Assembly (NCBI RefSeq): GCF_002149925.1
Contig: NZ_MSLT01000006.1
Coordinates: 558,001 to 622,000 of the forward strand
Direction: 5' to 3'
From: Thioflexithrix psekupsensis
GTDB taxonomy: Bacteria > Pseudomonadota > Gammaproteobacteria > Beggiatoales > Beggiatoaceae
Length of the DNA stretch: 64,000 nt
Numbering within the stretch: the stretch's first letter is position 1; each line of letters begins with the position of its first letter. Made by a program: the position numbers and the translations under genes. Shown here piece after piece: positions 36,190 to 44,022 of this stretch. The notes beneath the pieces are model-generated. The model saw only the letters and a list, made by a program, of their open reading frames with translations. It had not been told where the DNA came from and ran no database searches.

Positions 36190-37176
36190 TTAAGAGACAC
36201 AGTCTGTATAAGTACCATTTTCCATAAAAGAAAGGGCAGGACAACCAACGCACAAGTTTGCATACTTACATGTATGGCAACTTCCCTTGGAATAATAATT
36301 TTCTATCTCTTTTCTAGTATTTCTTAGTGAAGAAATTGCTGTATTAAATGTATCTTGGCTGTCAAACTTAAATTTAAACCCACGAAGCATCCCACACATA
36401 GACAGGCTACTATCAGGGTTTATTACTATAGAATTTAGTCCGGCTGAACAACGTAAATATGCCTCTTTTGAAAAACCTCTTTCTGCTACTCTCTCTTTCC
36501 AGTCATTAAGAGTGTGGAAGTCAGAAAATTCTTTTTCAACAACAGCACCCACCGGAGGGCGTTGATCTAAGTTCTTTTTATCTCCATCTAACATTGGGAA
36601 AATTAGTTCTGCAAACTGATAACGAACATTTAGTTCATCACATATCTGGATAAATTTGTCTACATAAGATATATTCTCAGTCATTATCGGTGCTTTAAGC
36701 AAAACACGACTTATTTTTGTAAGTCTTTCCAACTTTCTTAACAACTTATCGAACACATTTTTTTTACTGGTCAGACTAAAAAATGTTTTCTCATCAACCC
36801 CATATAAAGAAACTTCAATACCAACAGGAGGTAATCGCTCAAAAAGCTTGAATGTTTCTTCACTTAAAGCAACAGCGTTTGTAAAAACAGTTACTCTCAT
36901 CCCTACATCTTTTAATGATGTATAAATTTTTGAAAACCCCGGATGAAGTAATGGTTCACCTCCGCTTAATGTTACATTAAAAACTCCTGCTGAATAGAGA
37001 TACTTAACAATATTTAAGGCTTCTTCCGTGCTTGGATAAACATTGTCTGTTTTATCTACAAAACAATGCTTACACTTTAAGTTGCACTTAGAAATAATTT
37101 CCCAATGCGCAAAAAATGGTAATTCATGTTTTTTTGTGTAATCAATAATTTTGGAAAAAGTATTATCACTCGACAT
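36190..37176 (-). CDS. radical SAM/SPASM peptide maturase
   Basis: 328 residues. The SAM-binding cluster motif is CNLKCKHC near residue 31, followed by VTLSGGEPLLHPGF near 70. The C-terminal SPASM region holds the auxiliary-cluster cysteines: LRCSAGLNSIVINPDSSLSM-C, then SCHTCKYANLCVGCPA and a last Cys in YTDC. It overlaps the PqqD-like gene by 11 bases and is two genes after a Cys-containing precursor peptide, so it is inferred to install a crosslink or epimerisation on that peptide. The exact chemistry cannot be read from sequence. The region is clearly more AT-rich than the flanking housekeeping genes, suggesting transfer. Confidence 0.88.
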   Translation of the reverse strand: MSSDNTFSKIIDYTKKHELPFFAHWEIISKCNLKCKHCFVDKTDNVYPSTEEALNIVKYLYSAGVFNVTLSGGEPLLHPGFSKIYTSLKDVGMRVTVFTNAVALSEETFKLFERLPPVGIEVSLYGVDEKTFFSLTSKKNVFDKLLRKLERLTKISRVLLKAPIMTENISYVDKFIQICDELNVRYQFAELIFPMLDGDKKNLDQRPPVGAVVEKEFSDFHTLNDWKERVAERGFSKEAYLRCSAGLNSIVINPDSSLSMCGMLRGFKFKFDSQDTFNTAISSLRNTRKEIENYYSKGSCHTCKYANLCVGCPALSFMENGTYTDCVS

Positions 37177-37417
37177 ATTTTAGTAACTCTAGCTTACAAA
37201 GGTTATCTAGTAAATTTATAACTGTTTCTTCATTATTAAGAAGGCTATTTTCTCTTAGCCAAGCACGGTATGCAATACTAAAATCGTTTTTATTCAACTC
37301 AGCAAATAAAATTGCTAAGGTCTCTGAAATTTCAAAAGACTTATTAGTCTTTAAGTTAATTAGAATATGAAATCCATGTATATTCCTATAACGAACATCA
37401 GGGTGCCATTTAAACAC
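37166..37417 (-). CDS. PqqD-like RiPP recognition element protein
   Basis: 83 residues from GTG 37417. This start is chosen because a perfect GGAGGT lies 6 bases upstream and because the protein then begins at the conserved WHPDVRYRN of PqqD-like proteins. The longer frame (TTG 37477) would run through a terminator hairpin and the end of the precursor gene. The pattern NLKTNKSFEISETLAILFAE and ETVINLLDNLCKLELLKYVE is that of the PqqD/RRE winged helix, which binds the leader peptide and presents it to the radical SAM enzyme. Its end overlaps the radical SAM start. Confidence 0.75.
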   Translation of the reverse strand: MFKWHPDVRYRNIHGFHILINLKTNKSFEISETLAILFAELNKNDFSIAYRAWLRENSLLNNEETVINLLDNLCKLELLKYVE

Positions 37418-37423
37418 GAAATT

Positions 37424-37429
37424 ACCTCC
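37424..37429 (-). promoter_or_regulatory. ribosome binding site deciding the PqqD-like start
   Basis: ACCTCC on the plus strand reads GGAGGT on the minus strand, 6 bases from the GTG at 37417. It lies downstream of the attenuator hairpin, which supports separate translation initiation for the maturation genes. Confidence 0.7.
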
Positions 37430-37438
37430 ATCAGAGAT

Positions 37439-37465
37439 AAAAAGAGCCGAGAAGTGGCTCTTTTT
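37439..37465 (-). terminator. attenuator/terminator between precursor and maturation genes
   Basis: On the minus strand, AAAAAGAGCC pairs perfectly with GGCTCTTTTT around a 7-base loop, with the U-run following. It starts 6 bases after the precursor stop codon. Partial read-through at such a site would make precursor mRNA more abundant than enzyme mRNA, a common RiPP arrangement. Confidence 0.85.
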
Positions 37466-37470
37466 TATTT

Positions 37471-37644
37471 TTAACAATCGCAGCCAGAATCACCAGCAGA
37501 AGTAGGTCCCCAACACCCCGCTCTGACAACCTCAGTATCTTTTGCTGACTCAGTAACAATTTCTGTAAACCAGAGCTTATTACGTAAGTTTTCTTGAGAT
37601 TGAGTAGTCTGCTCTTCGGGAATATAGGTTTGTACACTTTCCAT
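37471..37644 (-). CDS. candidate RiPP precursor peptide
   Basis: 57 residues from ATG 37644, with GAGGTG 5 bases upstream. The N-terminal part is an acidic/polar leader (MESVQTYIPEEQTTQS, then NLRNKLWFTEIVTESAK). The last 16 residues are AGCWGPTSAGDSGCDC, with Cys44, Cys55 and Cys57: a Gly/Ser/Cys-rich core-like tail after a helical leader. The gene is directly upstream of the attenuator, PqqD-like and radical SAM genes on the same strand. No transporter or protease is adjacent. I do not recognise a named RiPP class. Confidence 0.75.
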   Translation of the reverse strand: MESVQTYIPEEQTTQSQENLRNKLWFTEIVTESAKDTEVVRAGCWGPTSAGDSGCDC

Positions 37645-37863
37645 AAATCACCTCGTTAATCAATCATGAATGTAGCACTAAAAATCTAGTTCATTATTCC
37701 AATTGCAAAACTTTAATAACTGTATTGCAGTTTAAGTCTATAAGTTTCTCAAAACTCTGCACCTGTATAAACTCCATCAAATACAAGCTACTCCCGATTA
37801 TAGCAAAATTTTCTACGTTTGCAACAGATCGACAGTGTAGTCACAGCAGTTTATCTCGTTTCC

Positions 37864-38002
37864 CTCGTTCCCACATGGCATGTGGGAATGCAGTCCAGAC
37901 GCGTTGCGTCAGGAATCAAACACCATTCTGTATCAATTTGTCCTTGTTTATACTCGACGTGGCACGTCGTGACTGCGTTCCCACATGGCATGTAGGAACG
38001 AG
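37864..38002. mobile_element. MITE-like palindromic element
   Basis: 139 bases with 32-base terminal inverted repeats (37864-37895 and 37971-38002, 29 of 32 matching), each itself a palindrome centred on TTCCCACATGGCATG. Two more stems lie inside: 37895-37913 (CCAGACGC / GCGTCAGG, one mismatch) and 37955-37969 (CGACGTG / CACGTCG). No coding capacity. Its right end is exactly where homology to the Rpn gene begins, so it marks the truncation point of the pseudogene. Confidence 0.7.
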
Positions 38003-38307
38003 ATAACCAATCGCCTTTTTTCGCTTGGTCTCGAATGGGAAAAGTGACATAAAAAACGGAGCGGTCTTTAAAAAACTGTAATTTGGCTTTTTGCATTTCA
38101 ACAATAAAATGTTGTCCTGTGGTGCTAATACAGCTAATATCAAAAATGGCTTTGCGCTCTAAAGGAATATCAGGGAGTTGTTCGGTGTTTTTAAAGTTCA
38201 ATTCCGCAATTTGATGTTCTGTGGGCAAAAGTTGATTGAGAAAATCGATTAATAAATCTTTATTGGCTTCTTCACCAATCGGTGTAAGGGTTTAGGTATT
38301 TGTTCAT
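38003..38307 (-). pseudogene. truncated Rpn-family nuclease copy
   Basis: About 97% identical by eye to the first 105 codons of the intact gene at 38339-39175. After MNKYLNPYTD a deletion of about 20 bases shifts the frame into a TGA, and the 3' side stops at the palindromic element at 38002. The two copies lie in direct orientation, only 31 bases apart. A remnant of duplication followed by decay. Confidence 0.85.
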
Positions 38308-38338
38308 GGTTGTGTTCACTCTTGTCTCGGCTACGCGC

Positions 38339-39175
38339 TTATAATTCATCAATTTGTGCAGGAGATAAGCCTGTCATTTGCGTAATAATTTGGGTCTCCA
38401 TACCTGCGACTTTCATGTTTTTCGCTATGTTTAATGCTTCTTCGACTTTCCCCTCCGCTCTCCCCTCTTCTTTAGCTGTCACCATTGCGGCGCGAACACC
38501 TAGATAATCCAATAGGTTTTTTTCATACGCAGAATATTGTTCTTGACTGAGATTAGCCAGTTCTGCGGTTTTAAAGGCTTTTTGGAAAATCGGCTCATTG
38601 AGAATAGCGGGAATATGTTCAAAAGTTTCTAGGTTTTTTAAAAAGTAAATCCATTTGTCAAAATGAGTTTCTAATTCATCGGCTTGCTTGTTGAATAACG
38701 GCATTTGTAAGAATTTAAAATGGAGTTTGTCAAAAAATAATTGTCCTTCTTCATCGCGTAACGCAACATCACGACGAAATTTGGCCATTTCTTTGGTTTC
38801 ATCATAGACAAAATCAAGAATAGCCACAAAATAAACAGGGTCGAGTTTAAATAACCAATCGCCTTTTTTCGCTTGGTCTCGAATGGGAAAAGTGACATAA
38901 AAAACGGAGCGGTCTTTAAAAAACTGTAATTTGGCTTTTTGCATTTCAACAATAAAATGTTGTCCTGTGGTGCTAATGCAGCTAATATCAAAGATGGCTT
39001 TGCGCTCTAAAGGAATATCAGGGAGTTGCTCCGTATTTTTAAAGTTCAATTCCGCAATTTGATGTTCTGCGGGCAAAAGTTGATTGAGAAAATCGATTAA
39101 TAAATCTTTATTGGCTTCCTCACCAAATAGTTTTTTAAAACCAAAATCGGTGTAGGGGTTTAGGTATTTGTTCAT
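38339..39175 (-). CDS. Rpn-family recombination-promoting nuclease (PD-(D/E)XK)
   Basis: 278 residues. MNKYLNPYTDFGFKKLFGEE is the family start. The nuclease core is IFDISCISTTGQHFIVEMQ near residues 60-80, giving the D...ExQ (PD-(D/E)XK-type) residues. The C-terminal part carries EEGRAEGKVEEALNIAKNMK, common in this family. E. coli RpnA-type proteins cut DNA and promote RecA-independent transfer; recent work also links them to phage defence. Intact here, next to a decayed copy. Confidence 0.88.
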   Translation of the reverse strand: MNKYLNPYTDFGFKKLFGEEANKDLLIDFLNQLLPAEHQIAELNFKNTEQLPDIPLERKAIFDISCISTTGQHFIVEMQKAKLQFFKDRSVFYVTFPIRDQAKKGDWLFKLDPVYFVAILDFVYDETKEMAKFRRDVALRDEEGQLFFDKLHFKFLQMPLFNKQADELETHFDKWIYFLKNLETFEHIPAILNEPIFQKAFKTAELANLSQEQYSAYEKNLLDYLGVRAAMVTAKEEGRAEGKVEEALNIAKNMKVAGMETQIITQMTGLSPAQIDEL

Positions 39176-39341
39176 GATTGTGTAGTTAAATAAAAATATT
39201 CAGGTATTAAAAGCGTTCAGAGTTTTTACATTTCTAGTGCTAGGAGGGGGGAGTTAGAATAAAAATAAAAACAAGCACTTAACAAATTTCCTCTTTCTCC
39301 CCCTCCTAGTCGCTTACGCGATCTACGAGATGATTCAGAGA

Positions 39342-42008
39342 TTAGAGACGTTTAATAGCCTCTTTTAATCTAACATCATCTGGAAATTGCTTTACTGCGT
39401 TACCCCAAATTTGTTTAGCTTCTTCTCTTCTATCCATCGCCCACAATACCTCCCCTAAATGTAAAGCATTTTCTGCGGCAGCATACGGGTCTTGTTCAGC
39501 AAGATTGGTTTTTTCGACCAATTCCATAGCACGCTGTAGGTATTCTAAAGCCTCTGGATATTTGCCCATGCGGTAAAAAAGCCAACCCATGCTGTCAACA
39601 ATATACGGACTATCAGGCTCTAATTCTAAAGCTCGTTTTAACAAACCATGAGCTTCTGTGTAATGATCTTTCATTTCTCTGTCAATTATCGTGAAACCAA
39701 GGCTGTTTAGTGTATTAGACAAATCACTTTGTGCTTGGGCATCCGTGGGGTCGGACGCGGCGAGTCGTTCACAAATCTCAAGACTCTGTTGGTAAGCGCG
39801 CAACGCGTCGTTGGCATTGCCTAAGCGTAACTGCACGTCGCCTATCTTGTTATAACTAATCGACAAATCGCGTTGTGCTTGGGCATCCGTGGGGTCGGAC
39901 GCGGCGAGTCGTTCAGAAATTTCAAAATCCTGTTGGTAAGTGCGCAGCGCGTCGTTGGCATTGCCTAAGCGTAACTGCACATCGCCTATTTTGGTATAAC
40001 CCCATGCTAAATCACTTTGTGCTTGGGCATCCGTGGGGTCGGACGCGGCGAGTCGTTGACGAATCTCAAGACTCTGTTGGTAAGCGCGCAGCGCGTCGTT
40101 GGCATTGCCTAAGCGTAACTGCACGTCGCCTATTCTCTCGTGACTAATAGACAAATCGCGTTGAGCTTGGGCATCCGTGGGGTCGGACGCGGCGAGTCGT
40201 TGACGAATCTCAAGACTCTGTTGGTAGGCTTGCAGCGCGTCCTGTGCCTGTCCTAAGCGTAACTGCACGTCGCCTATCTTGTTATAACTAATCGACAAAT
40301 CGCGTTGTGCTTGGGCATCCGTGGGGTCGGACGCGGCGAGTCGTTTTAAAATATCATGCGTCTGTTGGTAAGCGCGCAGCGCGTCGTTGGCATTGCCTAA
40401 GCGTAACTGCACGTTGCCTATTTTCTCATAGCTGACCGACAAATCGCGTTGTGCTTGGGCATCCGTGGGGTCGGACGCGGCGAGTCGTTCAGCAATTTCC
40501 AAATACTGTTGGAAAGCGACAACTGCCTCGTCAATTTTTCCAAATCTTAGCCACATGTCTCCTGTACGACTAAGGTTAGATGCTTTCTCCCGCAAGGCTT
40601 CGGGCTTTTCCGAATCAAGGGCGTAAATGCGCTCTAATAACGCCACATTGCCCTGTAGGGTTTTTTCCACAATCGGCTGGGTGCGGGGGATGTTTTTTAG
40701 ACCATCCACTAATTGATAAGTGAGCGTATGAATAGCTTCTAAAGCAATTTCCTTTTGTTGCGAAGCAATATCACGTTGCTTCACCGCCTCCTGCTCTGCC
40801 GTCCAGCCCCAAATCGCCAAACCGCCTGTTATTGTCACCACTACCGACGAAGCAGCAAAGGCCTGCCAAAACCCACGCCGCCGCGCCGCTTCCTGCCGCC
40901 GTTTCTCTGCCCCTGGCAAGTTCAACCATATCCACCGCGAATTAAAGGCCCGCGCATAAATCCGATTACGCACCTGCAACACCCCATTTTGATTCAACTT
41001 CACCAAACCCATCAAACGTAAACGCGGAATATGCGGATTAAATTCATCATGTTTTATTGTCTTACCACGCAACACTCGACCATACAAATCCAACATCCCT
41101 GATTTAATTTCCTCATCGGCTTGACTCACGCCTTCCAAAAACATAATTAAACCCGATAAATTATGATTTGTTTCCCGACAATCTGCACAGAAAAACAAAC
41201 GCTGACAAATCGCATCGATCTCTTTAATCGAATATTCGCCATTTTCCACTATTTCTTTACATAATAACTGTGTTAAAAAAGGCTGACCGTTAGTCCAATA
41301 AAAAACCCGTTTTAACGCTTCATCTTTTTCTTTATCCTCACCAGAGAAAACTGTTTTAAATAACTCCATCTCTTTTAAGTTAAAATCTTCTAAAATAATT
41401 ATTTTTCCTACATTAAAGGGAGAAATTTCTTTATTCTTAATTAAATCAATAGACAAAGTTGCGCCCAAAAAACAAAAGCGCAATTGTTGAAAAATCGGCT
41501 TTTCATCTCTGGCGTTATAAATACTGCGAATGCCTAAGAAAAAATCATCGGTAGAAAAAGGAAAACTTTTTACCAAATCAATTTCATCAATAAAAATAAC
41601 CAATTCTCCTAAACGTGGCAACAACAGCAACTCAAATAAAGCGTGTAAGCGTGGGATAAAAAGCAAGGTTTCATCTTGATACCAAAAATCCTCCACCTCA
41701 CGCTGCAAGCCCGTCTCACGCCCGATTTGCACCATCAAAAAGTCGTACCATTCCTCTGCTTTAAGCTGTCCTGCATTCGTGCCGATACGGTTCAAATCCA
41801 TAAAAACCACGGTCAAACCGTCATGACGCAACAAATCAACGACCCGTTTCGCCACTGATGTCTTACCCATTTGGCGACTGGTGAGAACATGGCAATATTC
41901 CCCCGCCCGCAAATTGTCGTATAAAATCTGATCACTTTTACGCACAACGTAGCTCTTGGCATCTGCCATCACTGCGCCACCTATGGCAAAAAAAGAAGGG
42001 GTTGTCAT
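39342..42008 (-). CDS. AAA-like ATPase with membrane segment and TPR-like repeats
   Basis: 888 residues from ATG 42008, which has GGAG 8 bases upstream; the frame is open 14 codons further. Residues 1-370 form an AAA-like domain: Walker A-type LTSRQMGKTSVAKRVVDLL, Walker B ELVIFIDEIDL, and later FYWTNGQPFLTQLLCKEI. One membrane segment follows near 385-405 (AASSVVVTITGGLAIWGW). Residues about 480-765 hold six near-identical 48-residue TPR-like units (RLAASDPTDAQAQRDLS, YNKIGDVQLRLGNANDALRA). Ordinary TPRs follow to the end (EALEYLQRAMELVEK). Such STAND-like architectures sense a signal through the repeats. The gene follows the HTH/TIR-like/AAA gene after 34 bases, so they form one operon. Confidence 0.82.
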   Translation of the reverse strand: MTTPSFFAIGGAVMADAKSYVVRKSDQILYDNLRAGEYCHVLTSRQMGKTSVAKRVVDLLRHDGLTVVFMDLNRIGTNAGQLKAEEWYDFLMVQIGRETGLQREVEDFWYQDETLLFIPRLHALFELLLLPRLGELVIFIDEIDLVKSFPFSTDDFFLGIRSIYNARDEKPIFQQLRFCFLGATLSIDLIKNKEISPFNVGKIIILEDFNLKEMELFKTVFSGEDKEKDEALKRVFYWTNGQPFLTQLLCKEIVENGEYSIKEIDAICQRLFFCADCRETNHNLSGLIMFLEGVSQADEEIKSGMLDLYGRVLRGKTIKHDEFNPHIPRLRLMGLVKLNQNGVLQVRNRIYARAFNSRWIWLNLPGAEKRRQEAARRRGFWQAFAASSVVVTITGGLAIWGWTAEQEAVKQRDIASQQKEIALEAIHTLTYQLVDGLKNIPRTQPIVEKTLQGNVALLERIYALDSEKPEALREKASNLSRTGDMWLRFGKIDEAVVAFQQYLEIAERLAASDPTDAQAQRDLSVSYEKIGNVQLRLGNANDALRAYQQTHDILKRLAASDPTDAQAQRDLSISYNKIGDVQLRLGQAQDALQAYQQSLEIRQRLAASDPTDAQAQRDLSISHERIGDVQLRLGNANDALRAYQQSLEIRQRLAASDPTDAQAQSDLAWGYTKIGDVQLRLGNANDALRTYQQDFEISERLAASDPTDAQAQRDLSISYNKIGDVQLRLGNANDALRAYQQSLEICERLAASDPTDAQAQSDLSNTLNSLGFTIIDREMKDHYTEAHGLLKRALELEPDSPYIVDSMGWLFYRMGKYPEALEYLQRAMELVEKTNLAEQDPYAAAENALHLGEVLWAMDRREEAKQIWGNAVKQFPDDVRLKEAIKRL
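39720..40560 (-). repeat. six tandem 144-bp coding repeats
   Basis: The string GGGCATCCGTGGGGTCGGAC recurs at 39737, 39881, 40025, 40169, 40313 and 40457, an exact 144-base period (48 codons) on the plus-strand reading. The units differ at only a few positions. They are within the TPR-like part of the minus-strand gene and keep its frame. Confidence 0.95.
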
Positions 42009-42042
42009 GTCATTAACTCCTGTGGTGAAAAAAACAAAAAAT

Positions 42043-43752
42043 TTAAGCAAAATGAGCCGTTAAATAATCCTTATATAACCGACATCGAAAACGCGGATAT
42101 TCTACAGAACCCGCAATAATTCCCGCACTGCGCAAACGTGAAAATAAACGTTGTGATTCTACTTTTCCCGTCTTAATAAATTCTTTAATGGCTGCTTGCA
42201 ATTCATGACCTGTTTCTTGAGAAAGAAGATACACAATACGCTTTAAATGATCCGATAATGCCGTATCATGATTCTTGATGTACAGCAAAAAATCATAATA
42301 AGATAGCTTTCTAATTACCATATCATTTAAAATGCAACGCGACAAATAAGGTTGGCCGCCTGTAAATTCTAAAAACTCCTCTAATTCTCCCCGATATAAA
42401 ATTGAACCATAATGCTGATTTAACACGCTCAATTGTGCCAAATCAAAATCCTCAACAGGAATTTTTGAACCGATATTAAAAGGCGATTGCGTAATGTCTT
42501 TAATAAACAAATAAGGTTCAGTCGAATAAGCCAGCGCAATGGTTAAGCGATGACAAGGGCTATCAGGGCGTAAACTGCGGTCATTATGCCACGAACGAAA
42601 CAGCGAAAACACATCATCACTAAACGAATGCGCCAAAATTCTATCGGCTTCATCAATCGCCAATAACACCCGCTGCTGTAAAGGCTGCAACACATAATCC
42701 CGAATGTACAGATCAAAATTAACACTGGCTGATCGCCCTTCTCGCCATACTTCTCTGGGGTAAATATCCAATCTTAATTGATCCGCCAGCAATTCCGCAA
42801 AAGCAATAAAAAAATCTTTTAAAGAATGCAAATCATGCTGCGAAAAACGTTGAAAATCGACCAATAACACGTGATAACCCATTCTCCGCGCCATATCAAT
42901 TCCCCGCGCCAATAAAGACGTTTTCCCGACCTGTCTTGCGCCTTTAATGAGCAAAGCCGAATCACCGCGTTCAAAACAGCTTTTAAACGACTCATCACAC
43001 AAGCGTTCAACATAAAAAGCAGAGTCTAATGGAATGGCACCTGTCACCATTTCCAATTCATAAGGACGGTGATATTTTTCACTAAGTTGCTGCAATAAAG
43101 AACCGAAAGCCTCTTCTAATTCTTTACGTACATTTTCAATATCAAGAACCTGAATATTAGACAATAAATTGCTCACCTCTTGCGGAACATCTTCCAATTT
43201 TTTGGCACTCACGCCCACCAATAAACTGCAATTTTTCTGTGCAATCTGATAAGCCGAATCCAACAAATCCAACAACTGCGCGCTATATACCGAATAAGGC
43301 GACAAACAAAATACAATCCAATCCGCTCGTGTTAAAGAGGGGATTTTATCCAATTGATGCAACAATTCAACTTGATAATTCGCTTGTGTTTTCAACAAAT
43401 TAGCCAAAGCGGTCGCATATTGTTTATCCCGAACCTCCAATGCGCTGTACAACACCACCACCCGACATTGACGTACAGCCAATGAAGTACTGGGCGATTC
43501 CAGTATTGCATCGGGATAACCCATATCCACTAAAAATTCTCGTTTTTCCTCTCCCTGTAAGCGAAATACTCGCTCTGCCAAAACCAAAACATGTTCTTGT
43601 TTCAACGGGTTAGCCAACATCCCTTTCAACCAATCACTCACTGCTTTGCGGCTCACGCCCGTAGCGGCGGCGAGATCAACTTGTCTGATATTGCCGCGTT
43701 CCATGTGTCGTTTTAAGACCCGTGCGGTCTGTTCTCCGATGGGGCTTGTCAT
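42043..43752 (-). CDS. HTH, TIR-like and AAA-like ATPase protein
   Basis: 569 residues. The N-terminus is an XRE-type helix-turn-helix (IRQVDLAAATGVSRKAVSDW, residues 22-45). Residues about 92-215 have a TIR-like flavodoxin pattern: CRVVVLYSALEVRDKQYATA, RADWIVFCLSPYSVYSAQLL, CSLLVGVSAKKLEDVPQEVS. I do not see the usual catalytic Glu after the S-x-x-S block. Residues 250-470 are an AAA-like ATPase with Walker A IKGARQVGKTSLLARG and Walker B LLAIDEADRI; the end is a winged-helix-like region. It may couple DNA binding to nucleotide switching. First gene of the two-ATPase operon. Confidence 0.78.
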   Translation of the reverse strand: MTSPIGEQTARVLKRHMERGNIRQVDLAAATGVSRKAVSDWLKGMLANPLKQEHVLVLAERVFRLQGEEKREFLVDMGYPDAILESPSTSLAVRQCRVVVLYSALEVRDKQYATALANLLKTQANYQVELLHQLDKIPSLTRADWIVFCLSPYSVYSAQLLDLLDSAYQIAQKNCSLLVGVSAKKLEDVPQEVSNLLSNIQVLDIENVRKELEEAFGSLLQQLSEKYHRPYELEMVTGAIPLDSAFYVERLCDESFKSCFERGDSALLIKGARQVGKTSLLARGIDMARRMGYHVLLVDFQRFSQHDLHSLKDFFIAFAELLADQLRLDIYPREVWREGRSASVNFDLYIRDYVLQPLQQRVLLAIDEADRILAHSFSDDVFSLFRSWHNDRSLRPDSPCHRLTIALAYSTEPYLFIKDITQSPFNIGSKIPVEDFDLAQLSVLNQHYGSILYRGELEEFLEFTGGQPYLSRCILNDMVIRKLSYYDFLLYIKNHDTALSDHLKRIVYLLSQETGHELQAAIKEFIKTGKVESQRLFSRLRSAGIIAGSVEYPRFRCRLYKDYLTAHFA

Positions 43753-44022
43753 TAAGGTTTACCTCTTCTTTACAAAAACTTCACTGGGGGAATTCGTGCT
43801 TCACAAAAAGTATCCCACAGCCATGATTACAAGTCAAATACTTCACTCATTAACGCCGTTCATTCACAAACAATAAACCATTTCATTACAAAATTGCTTT
43901 ATTTCTAATTAACAAAAAGACAATTAAAAACAATGAGTTAAAAATTAATCTTTTCCTCAACACACGGCGTTAATTCAAAGCAGTGTGTTTATCCCATTAA
44001 CACTCAAGTTGAGGAATTGATC

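Noticed and set aside
37431-37637. A 68-codon frame overlapping the RiPP precursor
   Set aside because: It uses the precursor's DNA in another frame, runs through the attenuator, and has no proper start signal. The 57-residue frame has the ribosome binding site and core-like tail.
37864-38002. Repeated palindromes that might be a CRISPR
   Set aside because: Only two near-identical repeats in inverted orientation, with stems inside, and no spacer series. It fits a MITE-like element better.
39720-40560. A periodic repeat array that could be taken for a CRISPR or satellite
   Set aside because: The period is 144 bases with no variable spacers, and every unit keeps the reading frame of the minus-strand TPR protein. 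It is coding.
42043-43752. An active NADase TIR domain in the HTH/AAA protein
   Set aside because: The strand pattern is TIR-like, but I cannot find the catalytic Glu in the expected place, so no enzymatic claim is made.
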